DNA of 6,418 nucleotides. Origin: Opitutia bacterium UBA5964 (GTDB lineage: Bacteria; Verrucomicrobiota; Verrucomicrobiia; Opitutales; Coraliomargaritaceae). A model generated the notes under the pieces. It searched no databases. It saw nothing but the letters and a program-made list of their open reading frames with translations, and was not told the origin of the DNA. This document shows positions 1 through 6,418 of the stretch, one piece after another; the stretch's first letter is position 1, and every line of letters begins with the position of its first letter. The position numbers and the translations under genes were made by a program. The stretch is from positions 1 to 6,418 of the forward strand of contig DJBY01000071.1 in assembly GCA_002430605.1 (NCBI GenBank), given 5' to 3'.

Positions 1-531
1 CTTTGCTTACTCCTCATCTGCGCACACAGCTTATGCGCCGCAGCACACGTCTGGACCTCGACCTCTGGCTCGGAAATTGAAGCGACTTACCTTGGCAGTT
101 TTGGCGACGACCTCTGGTTTGAAGATGCGACAGCACAGAGACGATTGCTCAAGATGCCAGCCAAATACATTTCCTCGACTGATCTATCGCTAATCGAGAC
201 GAACGGAATTGCGCCTCAAATCGCGCCTCAAGCAATCGATGACGCCGACACCTCACTCTGGCTGTTGGAACAGCTCTTCAAAATAAAAGTGTCTGAACCG
301 CTCGACAGCACCCTCACACTCGAAGATGCGCTCAATAATCTGCTAAGCACGATTCCGCAACGCGAGGACACGGAGCTTCGGATTAAATTTCACCGCAAAG
401 TGGACCAAGACGCCACACGCATTGATCCAATCAATGGCCCGACAATCTATGCCTGCCTACAGCAACTCGCCGAAGTGCATGAGTTTACATGGAGCATCCG
501 CAAGGGCGTCCTCACCTTGCGCCCCCGATAA
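1..531 (+). CDS. Exported protein with SHD1-like domain, 5' end missing
   Basis: The reading frame is open from base 1 to the TAA at 529-531, so the gene starts left of the window; a TTG at 145 is in frame but would cut into a domain and is not the likely start. The first visible residues (LCLLLICAHSLCAAA) look like the hydrophobic and cleavage part of a signal peptide, so the product is probably exported. No proper lipobox is seen. Positions about 46-195 (HVWTSTSGSEIEATYLG onward to STDLSLI) resemble an SHD1-type small beta domain, which is common in exported proteins of Verrucomicrobia and Planctomycetes. The C-terminal part (about 265-528) has a beta-alpha-beta look (LEDALNNLLS, LQQLAEVHEFTWSIRKGVLTL), reminiscent of the small STN/secretin N-terminal-type domains found in the same phyla. 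Function unknown. The domain calls are by eye and inferred; that the gene is real is much surer. Confidence 0.75.
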   Translation, partial: LCLLLICAHSLCAAAHVWTSTSGSEIEATYLGSFGDDLWFEDATAQRRLLKMPAKYISSTDLSLIETNGIAPQIAPQAIDDADTSLWLLEQLFKIKVSEPLDSTLTLEDALNNLLSTIPQREDTELRIKFHRKVDQDATRIDPINGPTIYACLQQLAEVHEFTWSIRKGVLTLRPR

Positions 532-564
532 ACCAAGGCATAAGGTGTAGGATACCTCTAGAAA

Positions 565-2790
565 CTACGCCTCTCCCTGAAAACGGAAGACACTCATCGA
601 CACTGGAGGCAATTCCAGCTTAATCGAATACGGACGGCCATCCCACTCGACTTCGTCGGCAACGACGCCACCGCCATTACCAAATCCAAGACCGCCATAT
701 CCCTTGGCATCGGTATTCAGAATTTCCTGCCAGTATCCCGGATACGGCACACCGACTCGAAAGCCTTCTCGATGCACGGGTGTATAATTACCGACGACTG
801 CCAATGTATCTGTCTTCGCGGTGCCATTACGCAGGAAGGTTAAGACACTGTTATCTGCGTCCGAATTATTAATCCACTCGAATCCGTCTGGACGATTATC
901 GCCCGCGGCAAAACCAGGTATCTCACGGTAAATTCGATTGAGATCACGCACCACCATCTGCACACCTTGATGGTCCAAGTATTCCAACAGGTGCCAATCC
1001 AAACTACCATCGTGTGCCCACTCTGCGGATTGACCAAAGTCACAGCCCATAAAGAGCGTCTTCTTGCCTGGCCACATCCACATAAACGCATACAGCAAGC
1101 GGAGCTGACGTGCCTTATTCGACATCGGCTCTCCGGGCATTTTCAGCATCATCGAGCTCTTCCCGTGCACGATCTCATCATGTGAAAAGACCTGCGTGAA
1201 ATTTTCGGAATACTGATAGAGCATCGCAAACGAAAGCTGGTGATGCTCGAATTTTCGATAAATCGGATCCTTCTGGAAATACTCCAAAGTATCGTGCATC
1301 CAGCCCATATTCCACTTCATGTCGAAGCCGAGACCACCTTCGGATGTCGGCTTAGTCACTCCTGGGAATGCGGTCGACTCCTCAGCAATCATCAGCGTGC
1401 CGGGATAATATTGATGCACCAGATCATTGGTGCGGCGCAGGAAATTGATTGCTTCGATATTCTCGCGACCACCATACTGATTCGGGATCCACTGCCCTTC
1501 TTCGCGGGAGTAATCAAGATACAGCATCGACGCCACGGCATCGACACGTAAGCCATCAATGTGATAACGCTCACACCACGCCAATGCGCTGGCGATCAGG
1601 AAAGTGCAGACTTCGTTGCGACCGAAGTTGAAAATATATGTGCCCCAGTCCTGATGGAAGCCTTGGCGCGGATCGGCATGCTCGTAGAGGGCTGTGCCAT
1701 CGAACTGACCGAGCGCGAAACTATCCGTCGGGAAGTGCGCTGGCACCCAATCCATAATCACACCCAATCCATTTTGGTGCAGTATATCGACCAGGTACAT
1801 GAAGTCTTCAGGCGCGCCGAATCGATACGTCGGCGCAAAGAACCCAGTCACTTGATAGCCCCAAGAACCATCAAAGGGATGCTCCGATAGCGGCATAAAC
1901 TCGACATGCGTGTACTGCATGTCCTTCAAATAGTCGACTAGTTCACTCGCTAATTCACGATAAGACAACGGCCGGTTGGCATCTTCGACGACCCGCTTCC
2001 ATGAGCCCAGATGCATCTCATAGATCGAGACCGGCGCATTCGCCCAATCCGTCGATTCGCGCTGCTTGATCCAGTCGGCATCATTCCATTTATAACCATC
2101 CACTTTACAAACGATCGATGCATTGCCTGGAGGCGACTCAAAGCGAGCGCCATACGGATCGGTCTTTAACAATGGAAAACCTCCCTGCTGCGTGCCGATC
2201 TCAAACTTATACTTGGCTCCAGCTGCTAGCCCAGGCACGAATAACTCCCAGATGCCAGATCCACCGAGACTGCGCATCGGATGGTAGCGACCGTCCCAAT
2301 GGTTAAAGTCACCGACGAGCGAAACACGCGTTGCACTCGGCGCCCACACGGCGAACGACACACCTGCGACACCATTTAACTCACGCAGCTGAGCGCCCAT
2401 CTTATTGTGGGCCTGATGCTCATTACCCTCGTTAAAGAGGTAGACATCATTATCCGACAAGCTAGGCAGGAAACTATACGGGTCATAGAACTGACGAATT
2501 TCGCCATTATAGCGCTCGATCCTTAAGCGGTAAGCAAATACATCCTTCCGCTTCGGGATCACACCTTCAAAGAACCCGTCATCGGTCAAACGTTTCAACG
2601 CGTAACGCGGCCCCTCGGGCTTCGACACGTCCACAACTTCGCAGGTCACGGCATCATCTAAAAAAGCGCGCACCACGATGCTAGACTTTGATCCAACTGA
2701 ATGGGGATGCATTCCCAATACTGAGTGCGGCTGACTCGATGTTACCTGAGTAACAGAGTCGAGGAGGGTTTTAGAAACAATCACGGGCAC
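565..2790 (-). CDS. glgB: 1,4-alpha-glucan branching enzyme GlgB
   Basis: Cytoplasmic GH13 enzyme that cuts alpha-1,4-glucan chains and rejoins the piece through an alpha-1,6 bond, making branches in glycogen. The 741 residues compare with 728 in E. coli GlgB. Order: N1 beta domain (about 20-115, starting HSVLGMHPHS), CBM48 (about 140-220, VSFAVWAPSATRVSLVGDFN), the TIM-barrel catalytic domain (about 250-620) and a C-terminal beta domain ending near 740. GH13 regions are present: DWVPAHF at 347-353, GLRVDAVA at 413-420 with nucleophile D417, AEEST at 469-473 with acid/base E470, and SHDEIVHGK at 536-544 with D538. The spacing of these three acids (53 and 68 residues) equals that of D405, E458 and D526 in E. 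coli. The start is GTG at 2790; a second GTG lies two codons later. Transcribed alone here, divergent from lptD, with no other glg gene in view. Intact, and the family call is secure. Confidence 0.97.
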   Translation of the reverse strand: MPVIVSKTLLDSVTQVTSSQPHSVLGMHPHSVGSKSSIVVRAFLDDAVTCEVVDVSKPEGPRYALKRLTDDGFFEGVIPKRKDVFAYRLRIERYNGEIRQFYDPYSFLPSLSDNDVYLFNEGNEHQAHNKMGAQLRELNGVAGVSFAVWAPSATRVSLVGDFNHWDGRYHPMRSLGGSGIWELFVPGLAAGAKYKFEIGTQQGGFPLLKTDPYGARFESPPGNASIVCKVDGYKWNDADWIKQRESTDWANAPVSIYEMHLGSWKRVVEDANRPLSYRELASELVDYLKDMQYTHVEFMPLSEHPFDGSWGYQVTGFFAPTYRFGAPEDFMYLVDILHQNGLGVIMDWVPAHFPTDSFALGQFDGTALYEHADPRQGFHQDWGTYIFNFGRNEVCTFLIASALAWCERYHIDGLRVDAVASMLYLDYSREEGQWIPNQYGGRENIEAINFLRRTNDLVHQYYPGTLMIAEESTAFPGVTKPTSEGGLGFDMKWNMGWMHDTLEYFQKDPIYRKFEHHQLSFAMLYQYSENFTQVFSHDEIVHGKSSMMLKMPGEPMSNKARQLRLLYAFMWMWPGKKTLFMGCDFGQSAEWAHDGSLDWHLLEYLDHQGVQMVVRDLNRIYREIPGFAAGDNRPDGFEWINNSDADNSVLTFLRNGTAKTDTLAVVGNYTPVHREGFRVGVPYPGYWQEILNTDAKGYGGLGFGNGGGVVADEVEWDGRPYSIKLELPPVSMSVFRFQGEA

Positions 2791-2802
2791 AAGAAAAGAT
2801 CA

Positions 2803-2807
2803 CTTCC
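2803..2807 (-). promoter_or_regulatory. Possible ribosome binding site of glgB
   Basis: On the minus strand GGAAG lies 12 bases before the GTG start at 2790. The spacing is longer than the usual 5-9 bases, so the site is weak. It favours the first GTG over the second one two codons downstream, which would be 18 bases away. Confidence 0.3.
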
Positions 2808-2884
2808 GTTACTATTTGCAAGAACCTAAGCCGTGACAGACGATTCAAATAGAAAACAATTAAAAAATCACTCGATTCACGCTC

Positions 2885-2913
2885 ATGCGATAAAAGACTT
2901 GTCCACCTAAAAT
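2885..2913 (+). promoter_or_regulatory. Candidate sigma70-type promoter for lptD
   Basis: TAAAAT at 2908-2913 matches the -10 consensus TATAAT at five of six bases. Seventeen bases upstream, ATGCGA at 2885-2890 matches the -35 consensus at only three of six. Transcription would begin near 2920 and give a leader of about 15 bases before the GTG at 2936. An alternative -10, GATAAA at 2889-2894, has no good -35. This is a by-eye match in an AT-rich region and may be chance. Confidence 0.3.
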
Positions 2914-2935
2914 ACCCAGCCCATAGTCCAATCCC

Positions 2936-5107
2936 GTGCCACGAATCGCTCGGTTATATTCCCTCCTTTTACTCATTTCGAAGTTCACGCTGCCGCTTTC
3001 TGCGGCTCTACCTGAACTGAGCTCGATTGAGCCCTTAGAGTTCGACGAAGCTGCTCAGCGCTTAATCGCCCGCGGCGACGCTCGGCTCGACTTCCAAGAC
3101 ACGCGTCTCAACGCGGATCATATTGTCTACTATCAGGAATACTCTCTAGCAGATGCCGTCGGTAACGTCGCGATCTCAAGAGATGGCTATCGCCTCATCG
3201 CCGACCACTTGAGCTATGATACTCAAGAAAGTGTATTCGCAGTCGATAGCTTGCGCACCGGGCAATGGCCGATCTACATTTCTGGTGTCACCGCAGGTGG
3301 CACCATAGAAAACACCCTCTTTCAGGGAGCGACGATCTATTATGGTAATCCAGGGCGCTTCACGCCCAACGTCTCTTCAGACCAGATCAATTTCACGAGC
3401 GAACAAGGCGGCAAATTAAAGATGGGCGCCACGACCTTCAGAATCGGCAGCGTGCCAATCGCCAAACTCCCAAGCTACACCCACTACATCGATCAAACCC
3501 CCCACCTCCTCGAGGTTAATGCGGGCTCGGATAGTGAACTCGGCATTTACCTGCAAACAACGACCCTGTTCCCAGTCAATTCATGGCTACGTGCCGGAGC
3601 CAATCTCGACCTCTATAGCAAACGCGGTGTGCTGGCTGGCCCGACTGCTCAATATTCCTACAACTCCGAAAGTCAGACAATCACAGGCGCTCTCAGCACT
3701 GGATATATCGACGATCAAGGCGATCCCGAGCCTGGCCTTTACAACCAACCGATCGATTCCGAGCGTGGCTTTGTAGAATGGCGTCACCAACACCACATTG
3801 GTGAGCGCATCAATATCACTGCTTCGGCTAGTTATTGGTCTGATTCTGAGGTGACACGCGACTTCCGCGACGACTATTTCAGCGACAACCAGCAACCGGA
3901 CTCTTTTGTCGAAACCGTTTACGCTGGCGACAACTACTTCCTGTCCGCCTTCGGACGCTTCCGCCCGAATGATTTCCAACTGGTGCAAGAGCGTTTACCA
4001 GAAGTGCGTTTCGATCTGCTCCCCGTGCCTGTTTTTAATACCGGAGCCTACCAACGTTTCTCTGCCAGTTATGCGCATTTAGAAGAAGATTTCGGCCAAG
4101 TCATACCGGAGATCGAGCAAGACAGTCAATCAGATCGCTTCGACTTTACCTACCGCATCGAGCGCCCCATCCTTCTTACTGACTGGCTCACTCTGACCCC
4201 TCTCGCCGGGGCCCGCATCACGCACTACGAGAATCAAGAGATGGATCCGCTCGCCCTCGGCAGATACAACGATCCCTACGGCACCCCGACCCCCAGCGAA
4301 CTCAAAGACGATCAATTCACTCGAGAGATCTACGAAGTTGGTTTCGACCTCGAAGCGCGTGCCTACGCCACCTACGCCACTCAAAACAAAATATGGGACA
4401 TCAACGGTCTACGTCACTTAGTGCGCCCCGTATTACGTTACCGCTACTACTCGGATCCGGATGCTACAGACGAGATCGCCGCCATCGATCGCACCGCTTT
4501 CGATCTGAACCGTCCGATGCTTGACCTCAGTGACTTACGCAACGTCGACTCCATCAGCGAAACACACCTCACACGTCTCGGCGTAGAAAACCTTTTTCAA
4601 ACCCGTGCGAAGGGCTACGGCTCACGCACACTCGCCGCATTGAATTTCTACCAAGACATTTTGTTTGAGAAGAACACACGTTACGATGGCGACAAGCAAG
4701 ACACCTTCAACGCCACATGGGTCGAGCTCGTATTGAGCCCCGCCCCTTGGCTGAAATTCGACATCGCCAGCCGCTTTCAAACCAAGAGCATGTCACTCGA
4801 AGAGCTCCGCACACGCACTTCAATATGCAGTGGCGAAATCTGGGAAATAGGGCTCTCGACTGTTTTTCTGCATGATAAGATCGATCAGTACCGCATCGAC
4901 TTCATCTATCGCATTAACGAGCGCTATTCCTTCCTAGCAGACACCCGCTACGACGCCGAAACTGGCGAATTTACCAGCACCGAGATCGGCATCAACACAC
5001 GGCTCAACAACGCATGGGAAATCATCTACGGCCTCACCTTCCGTCAGGATTCCAGCCGCGAGAGCGATTTCGAATTTACAGTGCGCCTACAACTCGCAAA
5101 TCAGTAA
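2936..5107 (+). CDS. lptD: LPS-assembly outer-membrane protein LptD
   Basis: Outer-membrane beta-barrel that inserts lipopolysaccharide into the outer leaflet, normally together with the lipoprotein LptE and fed by the LptA bridge. It has 723 residues, against 784 in E. coli. A signal peptide is visible at 1-24 (two Arg, then LYSLLLLISKFTLPLSAA). Residues about 38-110 form an OstA/LptA-like repeat domain (RLIARGDARLDFQDTRLNAD, VGNVAISRDGYRLIADHL). The rest is a barrel of alternating aromatic and polar strands and carries the family motif LPEVRFDLLPVPV at 354-366. The last strand is DFEFTVRLQL followed by ANQ. Only one cysteine is present in the precursor (C631), so the two inter-domain disulfides of E. 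coli LptD cannot form. The start is GTG at 2936: an in-frame TAG at 2924-2926 leaves no earlier choice. No clear ribosome binding site is seen. It probably heads the unit that includes scpA. Confidence 0.88.
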   Translation: MPRIARLYSLLLLISKFTLPLSAALPELSSIEPLEFDEAAQRLIARGDARLDFQDTRLNADHIVYYQEYSLADAVGNVAISRDGYRLIADHLSYDTQESVFAVDSLRTGQWPIYISGVTAGGTIENTLFQGATIYYGNPGRFTPNVSSDQINFTSEQGGKLKMGATTFRIGSVPIAKLPSYTHYIDQTPHLLEVNAGSDSELGIYLQTTTLFPVNSWLRAGANLDLYSKRGVLAGPTAQYSYNSESQTITGALSTGYIDDQGDPEPGLYNQPIDSERGFVEWRHQHHIGERINITASASYWSDSEVTRDFRDDYFSDNQQPDSFVETVYAGDNYFLSAFGRFRPNDFQLVQERLPEVRFDLLPVPVFNTGAYQRFSASYAHLEEDFGQVIPEIEQDSQSDRFDFTYRIERPILLTDWLTLTPLAGARITHYENQEMDPLALGRYNDPYGTPTPSELKDDQFTREIYEVGFDLEARAYATYATQNKIWDINGLRHLVRPVLRYRYYSDPDATDEIAAIDRTAFDLNRPMLDLSDLRNVDSISETHLTRLGVENLFQTRAKGYGSRTLAALNFYQDILFEKNTRYDGDKQDTFNATWVELVLSPAPWLKFDIASRFQTKSMSLEELRTRTSICSGEIWEIGLSTVFLHDKIDQYRIDFIYRINERYSFLADTRYDAETGEFTSTEIGINTRLNNAWEIIYGLTFRQDSSRESDFEFTVRLQLANQ

Positions 5108-5119
5108 CCATCGATCAGC

Positions 5120-5899
5120 ATGCAAGAAGCACTCGTCCCCTCAAATGACTTCGCCATACGACTGCCGGCATTCGAGGGACCTCTGGACTTATTGCTGTAC
5201 CTGATTCGACGCAACGAGGTCGATATCTACGATATCCCGATCGAGCACGTCACCACGCAATACATTGAAATTCTCGACTCAATGGAGAATCTCGACCTCG
5301 AAGTCGCAGGTGAATTTTTCGTCATGGCCGCGACCCTGATGTATATTAAGAGTCGCATGCTCTTGCCGCAAAAGGATCAAGGCACCAATCAGGACGTCGA
5401 AGACGACGACATCGACCCACGCTGGGAGCTGGTGCAACAGCTGCTTGAATATAAAAAGTTCAAGGAAGCATCCTCCGAGATTGAACAGCTCATCCTCAAC
5501 AGTAACGATCTGATCGCTCGAATCGGCCCTAAAGAGGCGCTGCAGGCGGTCGAACGGCCGCTCAAGCCCGTCGAACGCGTCGACCTTTGGAATACCTTCA
5601 ACCAAGTGCTTCGGCGGCTCGCAGAGCGTATCACCACAGGCGAGATCAATGCCGAGCAAATCACCGTCGCCGACCGCATGGAGTTCATCCTGCTGCGCTT
5701 CAAGCAAAAGCCCAACTTTCTATTTTCAGAGCTTTTCGAAGCGACCACCACGATCACCACCATCGTCGCCACCTTTCTCGCCGTGCTAGAGCTCACACGG
5801 CTTGGAGAAATACTGATTAAACAAGATCGCGCCTTTTCCGACATTCGTTGTGAACGCGGCACCAATACTGGTTTTACCTTTAATAGTACCTTCACTTAA
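5120..5899 (+). CDS. scpA: Segregation and condensation protein ScpA (kleisin)
   Basis: Kleisin subunit of the bacterial SMC-ScpAB condensin, which bridges the SMC heads and binds a ScpB dimer to compact and separate chromosomes on the nucleoid. At 259 residues it has typical family length. The N-terminal SMC-binding part is unmistakable: FEGPLDLLL at 18-26, IYDIPIEHVTTQYI at 36-49 and AATLMYIKSRMLLP at 70-83. An acidic stretch (DVEDDDID, 92-99) leads into the central helices. The C-terminal winged helix lies at about 180-243 (VADRMEFILLRFK, ELTRLGEILIKQD). About 16 residues follow, ending NSTFT. The ATG at 5120 is the only start that keeps the whole first motif. It follows the lptD stop by 12 bases with no Shine-Dalgarno match, so translation may be coupled to lptD. 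No scpB can be identified within the window. Confidence 0.95.
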   Translation: MQEALVPSNDFAIRLPAFEGPLDLLLYLIRRNEVDIYDIPIEHVTTQYIEILDSMENLDLEVAGEFFVMAATLMYIKSRMLLPQKDQGTNQDVEDDDIDPRWELVQQLLEYKKFKEASSEIEQLILNSNDLIARIGPKEALQAVERPLKPVERVDLWNTFNQVLRRLAERITTGEINAEQITVADRMEFILLRFKQKPNFLFSELFEATTTITTIVATFLAVLELTRLGEILIKQDRAFSDIRCERGTNTGFTFNSTFT

Positions 5900-5900
5900 G

Positions 5901-6146
5901 ATGCAGCGTAAAATGAAAGAATCCGGCCATCTGCTCGGAGTGGGCTTAGACAACACGGACGGACACAAACGGATCACCCAAGCAGATCGCTTTGCGATCG
6001 TTGGCGGCTCCAGTGAGACCCACGAGCGCATGACCGAAACCGTCATCAAAACCTTCGAAACGCTGGACCGACGCGGCAAGACGCTCAATCAAATCGAGCA
6101 ACAAGAACTCGCTGAAATCATCCACAAAAACACCCCGAGCAAATGA
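5901..6146 (+). CDS. Small uncharacterised protein behind scpA
   Basis: An 81-residue protein starting at ATG 5901, one base after the scpA stop. A second in-frame ATG at 5913 would give 77 residues; earlier TTG/GTG codons would overlap scpA and are less likely. I do not recognise a named family. Visible features: a Gly-rich N-terminal part (GHLLGVGLDNTDGHKRIT), a turn GGSSETHERM near 35-44, then predicted helices (TETVIKTFETLDRRGKTL and IEQQELAEIIHK). It has no signal peptide, membrane segment or cysteine, so it is probably cytosolic. The composition is that of a real, folded protein, and the spacing suggests it is translated together with scpA. A role with SMC-ScpAB is only a guess from position. 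Confidence 0.8.
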   Translation: MQRKMKESGHLLGVGLDNTDGHKRITQADRFAIVGGSSETHERMTETVIKTFETLDRRGKTLNQIEQQELAEIIHKNTPSK

Positions 6147-6151
6147 GCCGC

Positions 6152-6179
6152 TTGACAGCCTGCCCCGAACGCACCTAAT
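6152..6179 (+). promoter_or_regulatory. Candidate promoter before the last gene
   Basis: TTGACA at 6152-6157 is a perfect -35 consensus. Sixteen bases later CCTAAT (6174-6179) matches four of six -10 bases but lacks the important first T and second A. The alternative TAATTT at 6176-6181 keeps those two but has an 18-base spacer and three matches. Either would start transcription only a few bases before the ATG at 6195, giving a near-leaderless message. It sits in the 48-base gap after the small gene, so the last gene may have its own promoter as well as read-through. Confidence 0.3.
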
Positions 6180-6194
6180 TTCAGCTACTACTTT

Positions 6195-6418
6195 ATGAGC
6201 GAACAACCCCAAAATCCTTTTCTGCACGGCAGCGACGAAGTCCCATCCGACGAAGCCGCCGCCGCCGCAAAAGAATTAGCCGCGGAAGCACAGGCAGCAC
6301 GCGCCAAAGCCAATTCGATCGCAGCGTCGCCTCAAGCCCCGGCGCAACCAGCATTTAAGCCCACCCTGCCGCCATCGGCCAAGCCCGCTGCACCAAGCGC
6401 CGCTGCACCCGCTGCACC
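6195..6418 (+). CDS. Ala/Pro-rich protein, N-terminal part only
   Basis: The frame opens at ATG 6195 (MSEQPQNPFLHGSDEVPSD) and stays open to the window edge, so 74 codons are seen. The only in-frame stop upstream is TGA at 6153-6155, and no other start codon lies between, so this start is firm. After an acidic opening comes an Ala-rich stretch likely to be helical (EAAAAAKELAAEAQAARAKA), then an Ala/Pro/Lys-rich linker (about residue 45 onward). There is no signal peptide or membrane segment. Such a beginning usually precedes a folded or membrane domain that lies outside the window, so the function cannot be told. An scpB-type partner of scpA is one possibility from position, but nothing in the visible residues supports it. 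Confidence 0.7.
   Translation, partial: MSEQPQNPFLHGSDEVPSDEAAAAAKELAAEAQAARAKANSIAASPQAPAQPAFKPTLPPSAKPAAPSAAAPAA
6386..6418 (+). repeat. Short coding repeat CGCTGCACC, three copies
   Basis: The 9-base unit CGCTGCACC occurs at 6386-6394, 6401-6409 and 6410-6418; the last two are in tandem and touch the window edge. All copies are in the same frame and encode Ala-Ala-Pro. The repeat belongs to the low-complexity linker of the last gene and may continue beyond the window. Confidence 0.75.

Larger units (their letters stand above)
2791..2935. promoter_or_regulatory. Divergent intergenic region between glgB and lptD
   Basis: These 145 bases separate the GTG starts of two genes read in opposite directions, so promoters for both should lie here. 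The middle (about 2841-2870) is clearly AT-rich, with runs such as AATTAAAAAATC. No convincing sigma70 promoter was found for glgB on the minus strand. No strong inverted repeat, riboswitch-like structure or open reading frame of note was seen. Confidence 0.7.

Noticed and set aside
1..45. Possible lipoprotein signal in the first gene (cysteines in LCLLLICAHSLC).
   Set aside because: The residues before each cysteine do not fit a lipobox: Ile or Leu stands where Gly, Ala or Ser is needed. A normal cleavage after the Ala run fits better.
543..557. Six-base-pair hairpin (AGGTGT with ATACCT, three-base loop) in the gap between the convergent genes, a possible terminator.
   Set aside because: The stem is short, needs a G-U pair, is broken on the other strand and has no following T-run on either side.
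2841..2879. Direct repeat CGATTCA at 2841-2847 and 2873-2879, 32 bases apart, as a possible regulator site.
   Set aside because: A 7-base match in a 145-base region is quite likely by chance, and neither copy is palindromic or clearly placed relative to a promoter.
3587..3988. Minus-strand open frame of 133 codons inside lptD.
   Set aside because: It is fully covered by a confident lptD frame and shows no recognisable motif, so it is a shadow frame.
5389..5895. Long open frame on the minus strand inside scpA (168 codons, very rich in Ser and Arg).
   Set aside because: Its composition is what the reverse of a well-coded gene gives; it lies wholly within scpA, whose identity is certain, and resembles no protein I know.
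5850..5900. Earlier TTG start for the small gene that would overlap the end of scpA by 50 bases.
   Set aside because: The extra residues are a read-through of scpA codons in another frame, and an ATG sits one base after the scpA stop.

Overview
The window looks like an ordinary chromosomal segment of a Gram-negative bacterium. The likeliest source is the PVC superphylum, most probably a verrucomicrobium of the Opitutae/Puniceicoccales type. This is inferred from gene style: a small secreted protein with an SHD1-like domain, a cysteine-poor LptD, an scpA gene, and few recognisable Shine-Dalgarno sites. I could not run a database search. I see no transposase, integrase, phage gene, CRISPR array, tRNA or rRNA.

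Layout. (1) Positions 1-531, plus strand: the 3' part of a small exported protein with an SHD1-like N-terminal domain and a second small domain; its start lies left of the window. (2) Positions 565-2790, minus strand: a complete glgB, the glycogen branching enzyme, converging on gene 1 across a 33-base gap. (3) Positions 2791-2935: a divergent control region, AT-rich in the middle, with a possible promoter for the rightward genes. (4) Positions 2936-5107, plus: lptD, the outer-membrane LPS assembly protein. (5) Positions 5120-5899, plus: scpA, the kleisin subunit of the SMC condensin, 12 bases after lptD. (6) Positions 5901-6146, plus: a short unrecognised gene one base after scpA. (7) Positions 6195-6418, plus: the start of an Ala/Pro-rich protein that runs off the right edge, preceded by a TTGACA box.

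The lptD-scpA-small gene run is tightly packed on one strand and probably forms one transcription unit, joining envelope assembly to chromosome organisation by position, not by any shown mechanism. glgB is transcribed alone here, with no other glycogen gene beside it.

Nothing here amounts to a demonstrably new system. The best leads are the small protein locked behind scpA, the truncated SHD1-type exported protein, and an LptD that cannot form the disulfides known from E. coli.
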